Made by a program: the position numbers and the translations under genes. DNA of 64,000 nucleotides from Phoronis australis (Eukaryota > Phoronida > Phoronidae), in contig NMRA01000156.1 of NCBI GenBank assembly GCA_002633005.1, forward strand, positions 379,720-443,719, written 5' to 3'. This document shows positions 11,101 to 21,200 of the stretch, piece after piece; position 1 is the stretch's first letter; every line of letters starts with the position of its first letter. Under the pieces are notes generated by a model. It saw only the letters and a program-made list of their open reading frames with translations. It did not search any database and was not told the DNA's origin.

Positions 11101-12343
11101 TCCTTTAGGAAAAATTTTCCCGCTTCGAGTTCGTTTCATGGGGTCCGTTTCATGAAAGCAATTTAAAACTTAAGACAAAAGATTGTTTGTGCTCCAAGCA
11201 ACTACTTCAGTAAAATAGTTAAACTTCACTTGTGCATAAGTTCAAAGTTTCTCAGACAATACATATAAGTGCTAGTTACTAAGATAATTTCTACAAATTA
11301 TTTCTAGTCTGTGATGGAGTTAGGATTACTTGGCTTGATTTTTTTCCAAAAACAATTGTGAAATGGGAGCGTAGGACCAAGTTTCTGTCCAAGTCTTAAG
11401 TCACTTATCATGAAACAGGTCCAATTTTTTTTCCGACATGAGATGAACTGAACATTTTTTTTCTTATTCCCTACCAAGGTATAAGCACACAAAATTGCTA
11501 TTATTTTATTGCAGGAGTTGTGACCCGTGGAATCGCGTGTTTTGTCAATATTTGATATGAATCTTATTAAAATCAATGGAACTTTGGTTTAAAAGTCACG
11601 CTAAATGAGAGCAACACTAAACAATCCATTTGGATCTGTCGTATGAATTGACGAAATCTGATGTGGCCGGTACTCGTTGACAAATGTCTCTAGTCGTTTT
11701 TCGTGTGAAAATAGGCTGGCATTTTAAATTTTATGATATCTTAACTTATGATTTATTGGTACGATTTTTTAAGGTCACGAATGACGAGACAACAATCAAA
11801 GTAAGTGATGTGGGCCTGACGAAAGCAGCGAGCGAAATCTCTGGGACACTGTGTGGGACAGTTTCATATCTTCCACCCGAAGTGCTAGAATCGCAGCCGT
11901 ATAACAACAGAGCGGATATTTACAGTTTCGGAATGGTTCTCTATGAAATGTGGTACGGAAAGAAAGCATTTCACGATATCATTGACAGCGTCACGGACCA
12001 GTTTCATTTTGTCCAACTCGTGAAAAATGGTGAGAGACCAAATCTAAAAATACACGCCATGGGTAGCCCCTGTAAACAATGGACGTCGTTAATGGAACAG
12101 TGTTGGCAAAAAATACCCGAAAAACGGCCATCGGCTCAGGAATGTTTCAAAATGATAGATATGACTTGCAGCCACGATTTCATTGAAGAAACTTTCCCAG
12201 ATCCGTCAAAGGCGAAGCCCGTGCTAACTGAAGGAAAAACGACTGTGTTGTACACCAGAGAACCTGGATCGCGACCCACGCGTGACCGGGGCATGGGGAA
12301 GCAACGAAGTCGAGAACTGGAAAGGGAAGTTTCCAATTTATAA
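1871..12343 (+). CDS. Dynamin-like GTPase / protein kinase fusion (DSTYK-like), eight exons, 5' end missing
   Basis: Exons 1871-2184, 2395-2535, 2987-3202, 4112-4227, 7081-7342, 7860-8755, 10409-10691 and 11774-12343 join with consistent phases and AG/GT borders to about 932 codons ending in TAA. Order: dynamin-superfamily GTPase (P-loop GETSAGKS at 1870-1893, DSPG at 2413-2424, NKWD at 3077-3088), a helical region, a hydrophobic hairpin (about 8137-8230), another helical region, then a kinase with glycine loop (8619), VAAK lysine (8688), HRDLKLEN (10662) and DVG (11807). In the family such enzymes hydrolyse GTP and phosphorylate Ser/Thr/Tyr. The length and the non-DFG metal motif recall DSTYK, and many invertebrate proteins annotated DSTYK-like have this layout. 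The acceptor phase at 1871 requires an upstream exon supplying the first base of the glycine codon. Substrate and location are unknown. Confidence 0.85.
2395..2535 (+). CDS. GTPase-kinase exon 2: G3 motif
   Basis: This exon has 47 codons, phase 0 at both ends, with acceptor TTTCAG and donor GGTAAAAT. It encodes VFIVDSPGIGENEEM, with the DxxG motif as DSPG, followed by a hydrophobic strand (FAFIYVINSG) of the GTPase core. Confidence 0.85.
2987..3202 (+). CDS. GTPase-kinase exon 3: G4 motif NKWD
   Basis: This exon has 72 codons, phase 0 at both ends, with acceptor TTGTTTTAG and donor GAG/GTGAGA. It contains AVFVFNKWDQVP, the guanine-specificity motif (N/T)KxD at 3077-3088 preceded by its hydrophobic strand. 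It ends with VFYMSTTE, where the loosely conserved G5 position is expected. Confidence 0.85.
3541..3703. repeat. Tandem pair of a short G/C-rich dispersed repeat
   Basis: Two units of about 80 bases, each with GGGCGGT or similar, CACCA.AGGG, GGGG, CTATAACTCCCACTTTTT and CAGTGCTGCGCCGC, lie in the intron after exon 3. A third unit is at 23633-23725. The ends (GGGCGGC...GCCGCCCAT) are roughly inverted, as in small non-autonomous elements. Confidence 0.7.
4112..4227 (+). CDS. GTPase-kinase exon 4
   Basis: This exon has 116 bases, acceptor GACCGCAG and donor GA/GTAAGT, entering in phase 0 and leaving in phase 2. It encodes a helical stretch with AIRRMRSGAGETESF and ALMNGIQNLVP, which fits the helix after the G domain. 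Its last partial codon is completed exactly by the first base of the exon at 7081. Confidence 0.75.
5023..5103 (-). repeat. tRNA-derived SINE-like sequence (A and B boxes)
   Basis: On the minus strand there is a good A box (TGGCCTAGTGG) and, about 40 bases later, a good B box (GGTTCGAACCC) between GTGGG and CCCAC. The T-loop is one base short and I find no clean acceptor stem, so it is better read as a tRNA-derived SINE head or tRNA pseudogene than a working tRNA. It lies in the intron between exons 4 and 5. Confidence 0.6.
5961..7111 (+). repeat. 575-bp direct duplication around a single N (likely unmerged haplotypes)
   Basis: Bases 5961-6534 and 6536-7111 are nearly identical, differing at a handful of substitutions and a short indel (for example CACCTCACAATG versus CACCTGCTACAATG). 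They are separated by one N at 6535. Both contain the acceptor and the first bases of exon 5, but only the second continues into the exon. A single N at an exact repeat junction points to contigs joined without collapsing two alleles. Confidence 0.85.
7081..7342 (+). CDS. GTPase-kinase exon 5: helical stalk-like region
   Basis: Acceptor GGATTTTTCAG ends at 7080; donor ACG/GTAGGC is at 7343. One base completes the previous codon, then 87 codons follow. The product is highly charged and predicted helical (RKSAQEKKDRAENVRNRL, VLEQLEEKLVQEVDSIVDK), as in dynamin-family stalks. The first about 30 bases and the acceptor are duplicated at 6504-6534 next to a single N. Confidence 0.8.
7860..8755 (+). 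CDS. GTPase-kinase exon 6: hydrophobic hairpin, coiled coil, start of kinase domain
   Basis: This is the largest exon (896 bases), acceptor CACTTCCAG, donor CTCAG/GTAAGC, phase 0 in and 2 out. It encodes helices, then a long apolar stretch (about 8137-8230, including PLWVPLALVAAVIALPIIGG) that could insert into or span a membrane. A basic helical segment with possible coiled coil follows, then the kinase N-lobe: glycine-rich loop ASGSFASVF (8613-8639) and beta-3 lysine in VAAKK (codon 8688-8690). The glycine loop keeps only part of GxGxxG. Confidence 0.85.
9262..9900 (-). mobile_element. 3' end of a CR1/L2-type LINE, broken
   Basis: On the minus strand, frames read VKLLGIEIDHRL, then HFNYCNLVWSFYGS, KLKKLQQRALKFV and SIPSLDLRPKPSILVEVFKT, and finish with YNLRSSESLHVSHP, TTRYGLNSPRSYGARLRNSLP. 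This order is the C-terminal part of non-LTR ORF2 after the RT palm. Stops and frameshifts (near 9530 and 9400) show it is dead. It lies in the intron between exons 6 and 7. Confidence 0.8.
10409..10691 (+). CDS. GTPase-kinase exon 7: kinase hinge and catalytic loop
   Basis: Acceptor CGTTTCAG ends at 10408 and donor TTG/GTACGC begins at 10692. The first base completes the Arg codon split by the previous exon. It encodes the kinase middle: LLRHKYVVRYI, hinge LTELCSGTL, helix E (FIHSKGFIHRDLK) and the catalytic loop HRDLKLEN at 10662-10685 with Asp, Lys and Asn present. It ends in phase 0. Confidence 0.9.
11142..11422. mobile_element. Short MITE-like element with inverted ends
   Basis: The left end GGTCCGTTTCATGAAAG followed by CTTAAGAC (11142-11174) matches the reverse complement of the right end, which holds GTCTTAAG ... 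CATGAAACAGGTCC (11387-11422, with small gaps). An AT-rich core of about 220 bases lies between. It sits within the intron before the last kinase exon and has no coding capacity. Target duplication not determined. Confidence 0.5.
11774..12343 (+). CDS. GTPase-kinase exon 8: activation segment, C-lobe, stop
   Basis: Acceptor TTTTTTAAG ends at 11773. It encodes KVSDVGLTKA, where DFG is DVG (metal-binding Asp kept at 11807-11809), the activation segment with PPEVL in place of APE, ADIYSFGMVLYEMWYG (helix F) and CWQKIPEKRPSAQEC with the conserved late arginine. It is followed by a basic tail (TRDRGMGKQRSRELERE) and TAA at 12341-12343. The pattern belongs to the TKL/TK-like side of kinases, as in DSTYK. 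Confidence 0.9.
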   Translation, partial: VTNDETTIKVSDVGLTKAASEISGTLCGTVSYLPPEVLESQPYNNRADIYSFGMVLYEMWYGKKAFHDIIDSVTDQFHFVQLVKNGERPNLKIHAMGSPCKQWTSLMEQCWQKIPEKRPSAQECFKMIDMTCSHDFIEETFPDPSKAKPVLTEGKTTVLYTREPGSRPTRDRGMGKQRSRELEREVSNL

Positions 12344-12595
12344 TTCCGTGGACAAACGTGATATCACCGTTGTTTAGACCACTTCTGAAAAGAACTCATT
12401 CACACATTGTGACGATAAATGGACACTGTTGGTTTGGGTATAGCACTATTTTGGCTCTTTATTAGTGTATGCACACGAAAATGCGACTTTTGAAAATGGA
12501 CTTAAACGCGTAAAAGATTTTTAGCCTCTTAGCCAGCTTACTAACGACTAAGCGGAGTGCACAAAAAAATCTTGCGACTCGCGCTTACTGGTTGA

Positions 12596-12601
12596 AATAA
12601 A
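12596..12601 (+). terminator. AATAAA poly(A) signal of the GTPase-kinase gene
   Basis: This is an AATAAA about 250 bases after the stop codon, a plausible 3' end signal. No transcript data are available here to confirm it. Confidence 0.5.
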
Positions 12602-12880
12602 AAGTGAAAAACGACAGCCAGCATCATATAAACCAACGTCTCGTTTTTTTAAGAACTGTACAAAGGCGCGTAAGCAAGGGTAAGTCTGGTTAAGGTCACG
12701 AGTAGCTAAGCCATGCATAATTTAAGTGCTAGAAAAGTCCACAGATCTTGGTTTAGACTCTTTAATGGACATGTGATCACCATCATGGCGGTGCAAAATA
12801 CCGCGATATTGGCCGCGACTTTTATGAACTGTCAGTGTCATTGGTTCTGTCTATTGTTCATAATAAATTACTTCAGCCCG

Positions 12881-13090
12881 CTAAACTCCGATTCTCGCTT
12901 TTTTTGTGCCGCCCGCCGGTCGTAGATTAAGGGAACTTTTCAGAGATTCACTAGAATCGTCGAGTATAATAACTGCATCATCGGCATACTGCACTATTCT
13001 ATAAGACCTGGTGTTTGCACCAATTTCTTTTATTCCAGAGTTTTGCCTGAACAGGACACCCATACCCTGTCTGAAGGCGTTTCTGGACAA
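12881..13090 (-). mobile_element. LINE reverse transcriptase fragment with YADD
   Basis: The minus strand reads SGIKEIGANTRSYRIVQYADD and continues AVIILDDSSESLKSSL, the RT motif C (YADD at 12978-12989) and its surroundings from an L1/Tx1-like or related LINE. Only about 60 codons remain. A similar fragment is at 63550-64000 on the same strand. Confidence 0.75.
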
Positions 13091-13441
13091 TTTGACAAGT
13101 TTTAGGCTCTTTGAAATGAATGTTGAATCTTTTAGTCGTTTTTTTTTTAGAAAAACGCCATTTTGATATCGCAGCGGTCAAAACGACCTCGCGAAGTACC
13201 TCGTTTAAGTCAATTTTTAGCGGCAGTGACTGTTTCCGTGGAAGTCATCAGATAACTCCATTTGACCTATGATTTTGTCATATAGTGTAGCCAGGAATGA
13301 TAACTCTCCGTATTAAAAGACAAAACATGGGGTTCCACCCCAAAACATAAACCAAAACATCCGGGCATTCAAAGATGGCTTTTTAAGGGTTATAATCAGT
13401 TTAAGAGTCGGTAATTGCTGGGTAGTAAACACCGGTGACCT

Positions 13442-14181
13442 AAAGTCGTGAATACAGCTGATTGTCATACTACCCAATGTCCGTTAGCAACTGCTCATGT
13501 GATGTCATGGACATATATCAGCCTTCACAAATATGCGTGTTTTGTCAATCTCAACCCTTATTTGTCTCTGTAAGCAGAGTTTTGAAACGGTCGCTGATAT
13601 CGCCGGCCATTTTCAATGAGGCCCGTTTTAAAGTCGTAACCGTTTCGTTTAGACGGAAATGCACAGTGCTTACAGCTACTCTAGACGACATAAAAAGGCA
13701 TTGCAATGTTTATTAATTCAGTTTCAATTAAAATGAATTGTTATGTGTTTTGCACCCAACTTCGATGTGCACAGACGTTTCCAATGAGGTTGTTTACGTA
13801 AAACGCTAAGAACCCGGCATTTTATTGCTTTGGCCTTACAAAACTTGATCGACTCTGGCCCATTTTAATACACTGTGCAAGCCACCCCTGGAACGCGGGT
13901 TACAACAAATATGAACGATGTTTAGTTTCAAAAATATATTCTGAAAATGCACAAAAAGTGGATTAGTGAAATATGCTGTTTTCAAGATACATTTGAAAAA
14001 AGAAGCCACTCACTCACTGTTTATTATCATACTGTGAATATCAACACGTCCAGGTATTCGTTTGACGTTCGTAAGCAGACGAACGCTTGAAACTTCAACG
14101 CTAGACGTCGCGGGACTGGGCAAAAGAGGAAATAAGATCGTGCACGACTTGAGGGCACTCACGACCTTAGGTACTCCGACG
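13442..14181 (+). repeat. Dispersed 0.75-kb repeat, copy A
   Basis: It matches 27871-28662 over its whole length in the same orientation (shared blocks such as CATACTACCCAATGTCCGTT and GCTCATGTGATGTCA), with many substitutions and small indels. I see no coding frame conserved between the copies. It ends exactly where a CAGTGGCGG terminus begins at 14182. Confidence 0.85.
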
Positions 14182-14300
14182 CAGTGGCGGATTTAGGATA
14201 TCACAAGGGGGGAGGGCAACTTTTTTTCTGTAAGCATTTGCTCAAACCACGATTGTAGATGCGCATAGCACCAAATGGGGGGAGGTCGGGAGGGGGGGGG
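14182..14300 (+). mobile_element. hAT-like element end starting CAGTGGCGG
   Basis: It starts CAGTGGCGGATTTAGGATAT and continues to GGTCGGGAGG and a G run. The same block is at 63412-63525. CAGTGGCGG is typical of hAT-family terminal repeats. A candidate inverted partner CCGCCACTG is at 16141-16149, but the flanks show no 8-bp target duplication, so the partner is unproven. Confidence 0.45.
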
Positions 14301-14869
14301 GGGTGGTTGTCTCCCTACTTGTTTATGGTCCACAGCGTTTGCGCGCGAAACGTACTTCTTTTTGTAATGCTTATTACACGTTTTATATTTTGTGCACTCG
14401 GTTCGTAACAAATTTATTGTATTTAAAAAAGTTTTCAAACGCCCAAAAGACCAAATCCGTTTTTCGTCTTGGCAATAATGACGGGTTTGCTTTGGAAATC
14501 GTCTTAAGTTAAGGTTTGACAAAGAGAGAATTATGAGTTTCTGTGTGATTCACTAAGGCTTCGATTAAAATTCACATCTTACCAGCAGCTTCTGTTTTTT
14601 CATCGTCACTCAGGTTCCATTTTCTTTAAAAAATGAAGTAAATTTTCTTCATCGCACAGTGGAGCAGACGACGGAAACGGAGTCGTAGTGCGCAGCGCCA
14701 CTGCCGGTCGCCTGGGATATCGCGGGAGAGCCGTTACGATTGCGCCGTGTTCCGAATTTGACACTTGAAATTGAATCTGAGCCCCCCCCCAAACACTAAA
14801 ACTGCATACATTTAAATCTTGTTTCATACGTATAATTTTAATTACCTGGGTTAATTAATAAACGAGGTA

Positions 14870-17800
14870 TCACTTTCTTGATCGGGACAGTTGTAAGTTC
14901 CGTGACTTGCTCAGTGCTTCATAATGTCCAGTTTGAAGAACTGACATTTTTATCAATTTACTTTTATAAATATCTTTTGAAATGTTCAGGATACCTTTAA
15001 CAGGGAGTGAAACATTCCAAATTGGCCAAAAAAGTTCAAAAAGTTAGAATTTTAGAAAACCAAACACGCGTCTGCTTAGACTCCGTAGTTCAATTTGAAA
15101 ACTTAAGGTTTTAAAGGATAGTTCGACAAATTACCCTTGGCACCTCCCAAATTAAAACTCCTAGCCCCCCCCCCCTTACCTACAGGAGGGTTTTGCCAAC
15201 GAAAGGAGAATAATTTTTGCAGAACCTCTATGCATTGTGGGGCTTTGACCAGGCTTGTAGAAAGATAGAAATCATTGGGAGGTTACAGAACCCCGTCGCG
15301 CAACCATTTTCAATAACGGTACAAATTTCCAACTCCCTTCACTCCTTTCGGTTGCTACCACTTTCTCCCTCTGTCCTGACGCTGTAAATAATTTATGGGG
15401 CGCGTTCCCCTTGCTGTTCTGGTGAAACATATTAGCATTAAATTTTGTTTCTGTTTACAAGTACGACTCTGTAACCAAACGAATTTTAACCAGCTACTCG
15501 ATTATCGATTCCTTATCTTCAAAATTGCGTCGTAAGAATAGGAGGCCCATGTTTTACAAATGTTATCTTTTGTTTTAAAGCGTGTATAAACCCATCTTGT
15601 GTCACCAAGCAAATTTAATTTAGACCAGTTACCGTTATGGAATTGGTGCTATTTCTATATCTCTTTTTAAATCACATCTGATCAATGATTGGTTGAGGCT
15701 AGGCTCTACAAGTTGACTTATCACAGCGTGCGGGTTTCTCGTCATTTTATTTGCGGGGTATAGTCTCGATGAACTGACAGTTGTTTGAAAGACCAAAAAT
15801 TACTTCTCATTTGAGTAGAGAACGAGTTGAGTCAAATATATTGATGGAAGTGGTCTTAATCAAAATTCAGTTTTAACGGAATGCGGGTTCATTGCCGCTT
15901 TTAATTGTGTAGTACAAGGAGCATAATTGAACACCAAACCGTGCATTGCGTTTTTGTCACACAGGCCGCCCAACGTACGACTTGGACACATTATGATGTT
16001 ATAAACTCACCAGCCGCCAAAATTCCGGAGTCAATGTAATTGACCGCTGCTATGGTAAAGGCAATTTAATTCCCGTTAAAACCTTTTTGTGAAGTATTGG
16101 AGATTTCATAGTAATTCGATACCGGAATCGTCTTGCTAAAAACCCGCCACTGCGCCACCAACACCATAAGGTCTCTCAGGTATTTTCATAGCCTCAAACT
16201 CAGATATCTGAGCCTCAAACTATCCCTCGCAGGTGTCTCGTATCTACGTATGTGCGAGCGTCACTCATACCAGCAAAGGCATTTCAGTACAAGTCATTTG
16301 CATTTAAACTCGCGCGCAAGGACACGCAGCTGGTGATCACATCTGACGAAACCAAATAACGTTTGTCGATAGTTTTACACTAAGAATGACCGTTGCATGA
16401 TGTATTTCCCAACTGCAAAAAGTTTTGAACAAAAACTGATAGTTGACAGACCGAACGCGTGATCAACATACGATCGAAATCCCAAACATAGCCTCCTTTC
16501 ATGAATTACTTAGCGGAAGTTATCTTATAATAAAACAATTATAGACTCTCACTCTCGGTCAATGTATTGTCTTTCACACCTCAAAAACTGACACACTAAT
16601 CTCAGTGAAGGTCAATACTTATTTATCGTTTTCCCTTCTAATACACTAACTCCTTGGAGATAGCAATAGGTTGGTAAAATATTTCACTTTTCTACTTTGC
16701 GCAGTCGAGGCGCATTTACTTTAGTTTCGAAACTATTTCGTTTTTGCCACAAAGACACCAGTTCTTTGCGTAATGCTCTATAATAAAATTTTCACTGGCC
16801 CTCGCATTTTACTGTCGACTGCACAACGGGAAACAACATTAAATTCGTTTATCCTTGCTTAGCTGTTCACGGCAGGCAGTTCTGTTTTCAGTACGAAGAA
16901 CCAATGACGCCACCCACTAACAAATTTCAAAGTTCACCATACTTTTACATACTCAATAAATAGAACTTGGAATTTTCCAAAATAGACCCATAGACGGAAA
17001 CAACTTTTCAAAAACGTCACCGATGAAACCAAATATTCGACCGCGCGTATTTTCAGAAACAAACTTGTCTTTTTAAATGTATTTAGTTGTATCTCACTAG
17101 TTAGATTTTTTTCGTCCATGCTTAATTCGAATTCAACAAAAAAACAGTGCGCATGCGTCAACGGTTAAAACAGTCCGTCATACACTGCTGATGCGGTTAG
17201 TTATCCACTGTCATGGTAGCCCAATATCTCGTCATTTTTGTGAAATTGTGATTCCAAACTATACTGTCTTGTCAAAATCAACTAAATTTTTCCTCAAAAC
17301 GTATCACATACGCATTTCAGAACAATCCGTCAGATTTTTTTTCAAAACATGCAAACAGTTACCGAAAATAGGCCCAAGAGCGTGCTTTAAGGTAAGTCTG
17401 TTTTCAGAAATTCTCGGTACGTTGGAAGAAGGACAAGTTTACGCCGTGCTCTTTCTAACTGTGCAGGCAAAGTTTATACTAGAGGTCCCCATCAAAAAGG
17501 AATTCAACTGTTTATTTTTTCGTGACAGCTCGACCACAGAGGCTTGAGGTGACTCGTAGCATTCGATCTCAACGGTCGTATGCATGCAGACACACAACTC
17601 CCTCAAGATCAAAACTACGTTTGGTCTTCATTTTTCCCGGCAACTTTCTATCATATGTACACGGTGTTGACTCAATATCATGGAGACTTTGTGAGTGAAA
17701 GCACTGGGGGTACATACGGAGATGCTTTGTACCTGGCGGTTGATTCGATGTGATTCGCTGCTCCGTAACCGTTGACCTCGGATAAGGAGTGAACAAGTTT

Positions 17801-18225
17801 GCACGCGGCCGTGCGGTTCCAAATTTGTTCTGCTAAATCTTTTTTTTTCTCGCTACACGATATGTATTTCGTATTTGAAGTTCCCCGCGAATGAAGATAA
17901 GGTATTTTGGTAGACATATGTGAAATATTGTAAAATGGCTAATTTTTGTGAATAAGGTTAGAGATGTCTTTAAGACATGTAGGGGCACGACGTTAGGTAG
18001 AAGCCTAATCAATAAATGAAATACCACAGATTTTATTAATGGTCAGAAAAGTGCAATAATGTGGTTCTTTATTGGATGCCCTTGTTGACGTGATTTGCTT
18101 ATTGCCCGGGAATGAAAGCAGGTGCCGCATGGTGTTATTACCTGCACACAGTGCTCAGTTATTAAAAGTTCTTGCACGCGGTACTACGATTCTGCTGGGA
18201 AAGTCAATCTAGTTTTCTGTTTCAA
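14870..18225 (+). repeat. Large dispersed repeat, copy A (about 3.3 kb)
   Basis: Blocks at 14880-15290, 15928-16340, 16530-17400 and 17530-18225 match, in order and orientation, 54160-54525, 59525-59930, 59955-60830 and 62150-62735. Shared strings include TTTGCGCAGTCGAGGCGCAT and CAGACACACAACTCCCTC. No frame is conserved between the copies, so this is probably a non-autonomous element or the non-coding part of a larger one. The span 15290-15928 has no partner at the insertion in copy B. Confidence 0.8.
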
Positions 18226-18229
18226 GTAC

Positions 18230-21200
18230 ATCGTCAACTGCTTTGTGGTAATGCTTTTTAGTGAGGTACATCTGTACAACTACGCAGTGGCCGAAAGTTA
18301 GAATTCAGAACCACACCGTAAGTGGTGAGCGCAGGTATTGAGAAAGCAATCAAATGATACGAAATAAGTACAATTTTAAATAATGTTTCTTAATTTCCGA
18401 TTGGAAACCTTCACGATTCCACCCTCTTTGTATTTTCATTAACTGAGGAACTTTGATGTATCGTTGAATTTTTTGAAGTTTGGTATTTTGTGTAAAGGTC
18501 TTTGCCTACTACACGTCTACTAAACAAAGTGGGCGTCATCAAATTCGTTTTTCCACCCACCACAGCAGCCTAAACAGAGGCAACTCTAGCAAGAATTGTG
18601 AAATTTACATGAGTTACTTAAAACACACCTCTAATTCAATTAGTTGTAAAAATACTTTTGAGGTGATTTCTGATTCAGTTCGTTGCACGGTGTCAGTTCA
18701 ATTTTTTTAACGACTTAGAATACATTTCACCTCTTTCTGATATTCTTGCGTCGGCGTAATGCTAGTAAACGTTTTTCTTGGATTTCAAGTGCATAAAATT
18801 TCAATGTTTCGTTTTTAGACAAACTCTTACACCGCTAATTTTTTCAAATGTTTTATTTTGAAGCCCCTTGTGTTTTCTATGAAATCAGAAGAAATTAGGT
18901 GGTTCACCGACTTAGTTTTGTGCTATAAGAATGCTCAAGTCCAATATAACAATTGCCCAGCTGTATTTCACTAGATGTTGAATATGTTGTGTTTGGAGAT
19001 TCTGAAATAAGTTAAGTTGATGGGAATAACCTAAGACGAGACGATTTTTAAATAAATTCAAATTGGCGTTTTACCGCGAATTAGTCACACTTAATGTCTA
19101 CTTTTGTGTTAAATGTGACGCCATTTTGAAATTCAATGTCCGATGTTATTACTTAACGCCACATTTACAAAAATTCGAGACAAATCAAATCAAATAAACT
19201 GTTAAATGAGATAAAATAACATTGAACATTTTTATAATATAGCTTGAATAAAGACAACTTTTCAAGAATGTAGCATTGAGTGAGGGCGCTTCCGAATGCG
19301 GAATGTGAATGGCTTCATGTAGTTTCAAGCTACAGCGTTTAGTATCACTGTCAATAATCAGTGCGCACCCACGGTGGCTCGGGGGGGGGGGGGGGGTNTT
19401 CGTTCGAGCAAAACGTGCAAAAGGTCCGCCTCAGAGAAACAAAAATGTCCGAGAAAACGAGACAAAAGTCCTCTAAAAAGGCGCAGACGCTCAGTGAAGG
19501 TGGTATCCCTTTTTCTAAGTCCTCCCGCTTTTTGACAGCAAAAAGTCCACATCGCCAGAAATTTTAACCCCCCATATTAAAGGCTGGGTGCGCGCATGTA
19601 ATCGTAAAGCCGCGTTCCCCAGCGGCTTCTCTACAGGCAGCATTATTTCCAATTGTCTAAAGACATGTGAATTCTTATCGCTAACTAGACTTGTATTTTC
19701 TTTGTGGCGAGGGCCTAACTAACTGGGGGTAGCCAACACATGATGAAAACGTGGCCGAATTTGCAAGGAATTGAATCTGTACTGCTCATCGGCATATTAC
19801 AACGCCTCGGTGGTTATCGAGATCATGAGTTTATGACATTTCTGAATACTTTGGGAATGGTATAACAACCTTTAGCAATCCAGTCGTTATTTTTCGAAAG
19901 ATATTGGCTTTACTCTCCCGTCCGCTTACATTTATTTGGCATTTTTACAGATTGCGTAAAACGCCAGTCACCCAAAGGATTGCAGGTGGGCTATCATCAA
20001 TAGTGTAACCCGTAAATAAACGGTCACAGAAATCACCTCATTTTTTCACAATTTCAAGACAGAAGTTCAACTTATATGGGAATATGCAGATAGCATCTAT
20101 CCGAAATCAACTGCTGTCTTACTGAACAAAAGATCTCCTGTACGATACCAAGGCTTGTACTACACTCCTTGGTGATACTTTCTGGACCCTGGATTGGTTG
20201 ACTAGTATCCAGCAATCTGCGTCCTGGGATGCGCGCGGAAAATTTTTCGCGCGATTCGCGAAAAAGATCTGTGGAAACGCATCTGACTTGGTTTGTTCAC
20301 TATACAGCATCAAAGAATTAGAGGAGTTTAAATAGTCAAAATGGTGACGAAACCCAAACGTATATAAGTCGATGTCATTCGGAACATCGTGGTTATTTTT
20401 GTAGCCTTCAGATTTCCCAAGAAGATGATTGGACGTTACATGTGCGAACTTCAGTTATGCGGAAAGACATGTGACGTTCAAACTGGATAATGTCCTATTA
20501 CTGAAGTTCGCACATGCGCACACATACATGTCAACCATTTTTTGCTCTAACCACAGTAATTTTTGTAAACCATAGCACTGACGAAAACGAGTCAAATATG
20601 GTCAAGTGTCGAAATGCCTTGCATGTACCTACCAACTATCAGAGGCTCTTACATTTAGAAACTATGACTAAGTGTTGGTGTACTCCTTGGTAACCCCTTT
20701 GGCCTTGTTGAGCAAGAATCGCGATATGAGATTATCTCGACAAAAGAGATTGTCAGTAAAAACCAAAGCGGTTTGAACGTCGGCAAAAATACATATAATT
20801 ACCGAAAATACGTAGCATTTTGACGCTACGCCGTAGCACTACAGAAACGGCAAAAATACGTAGAAAATACGTAATTCACGTATTGGTTGACACGTATGCA
20901 CAAGTAACGTTCATCTTCGAGAGGAACTTTGGAGCTGCGAAAGTATCCGAAGTATTACGCTGGATGAATGAATGTGTGTCTCTGGCTACTTCGGTAGTTA
21001 CCATTTTTTGTTAGCCAAACAGTGGCACGCATTCATCAGCACACGCTGTGTATGGGATTGTGTTCAACTTAGACTGTGCTGGACGTCAGCAATATTAGCG
21101 TATTGATATTTTACAGTTGAAACTGGTCTGCTGGATTACCTTTTTGATTTCCTAGATCTTCGTATCCTTCGATAGGATGTTGACTGTGATGAGTCACGGG

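Noticed and set aside
14193-14522. Minus-strand 109-codon frame with a proline run
   Set aside because: The prolines come from the poly-G tract, and the rest overlaps the hAT-like repeat; not conserved in the copy at 63.4 kb.
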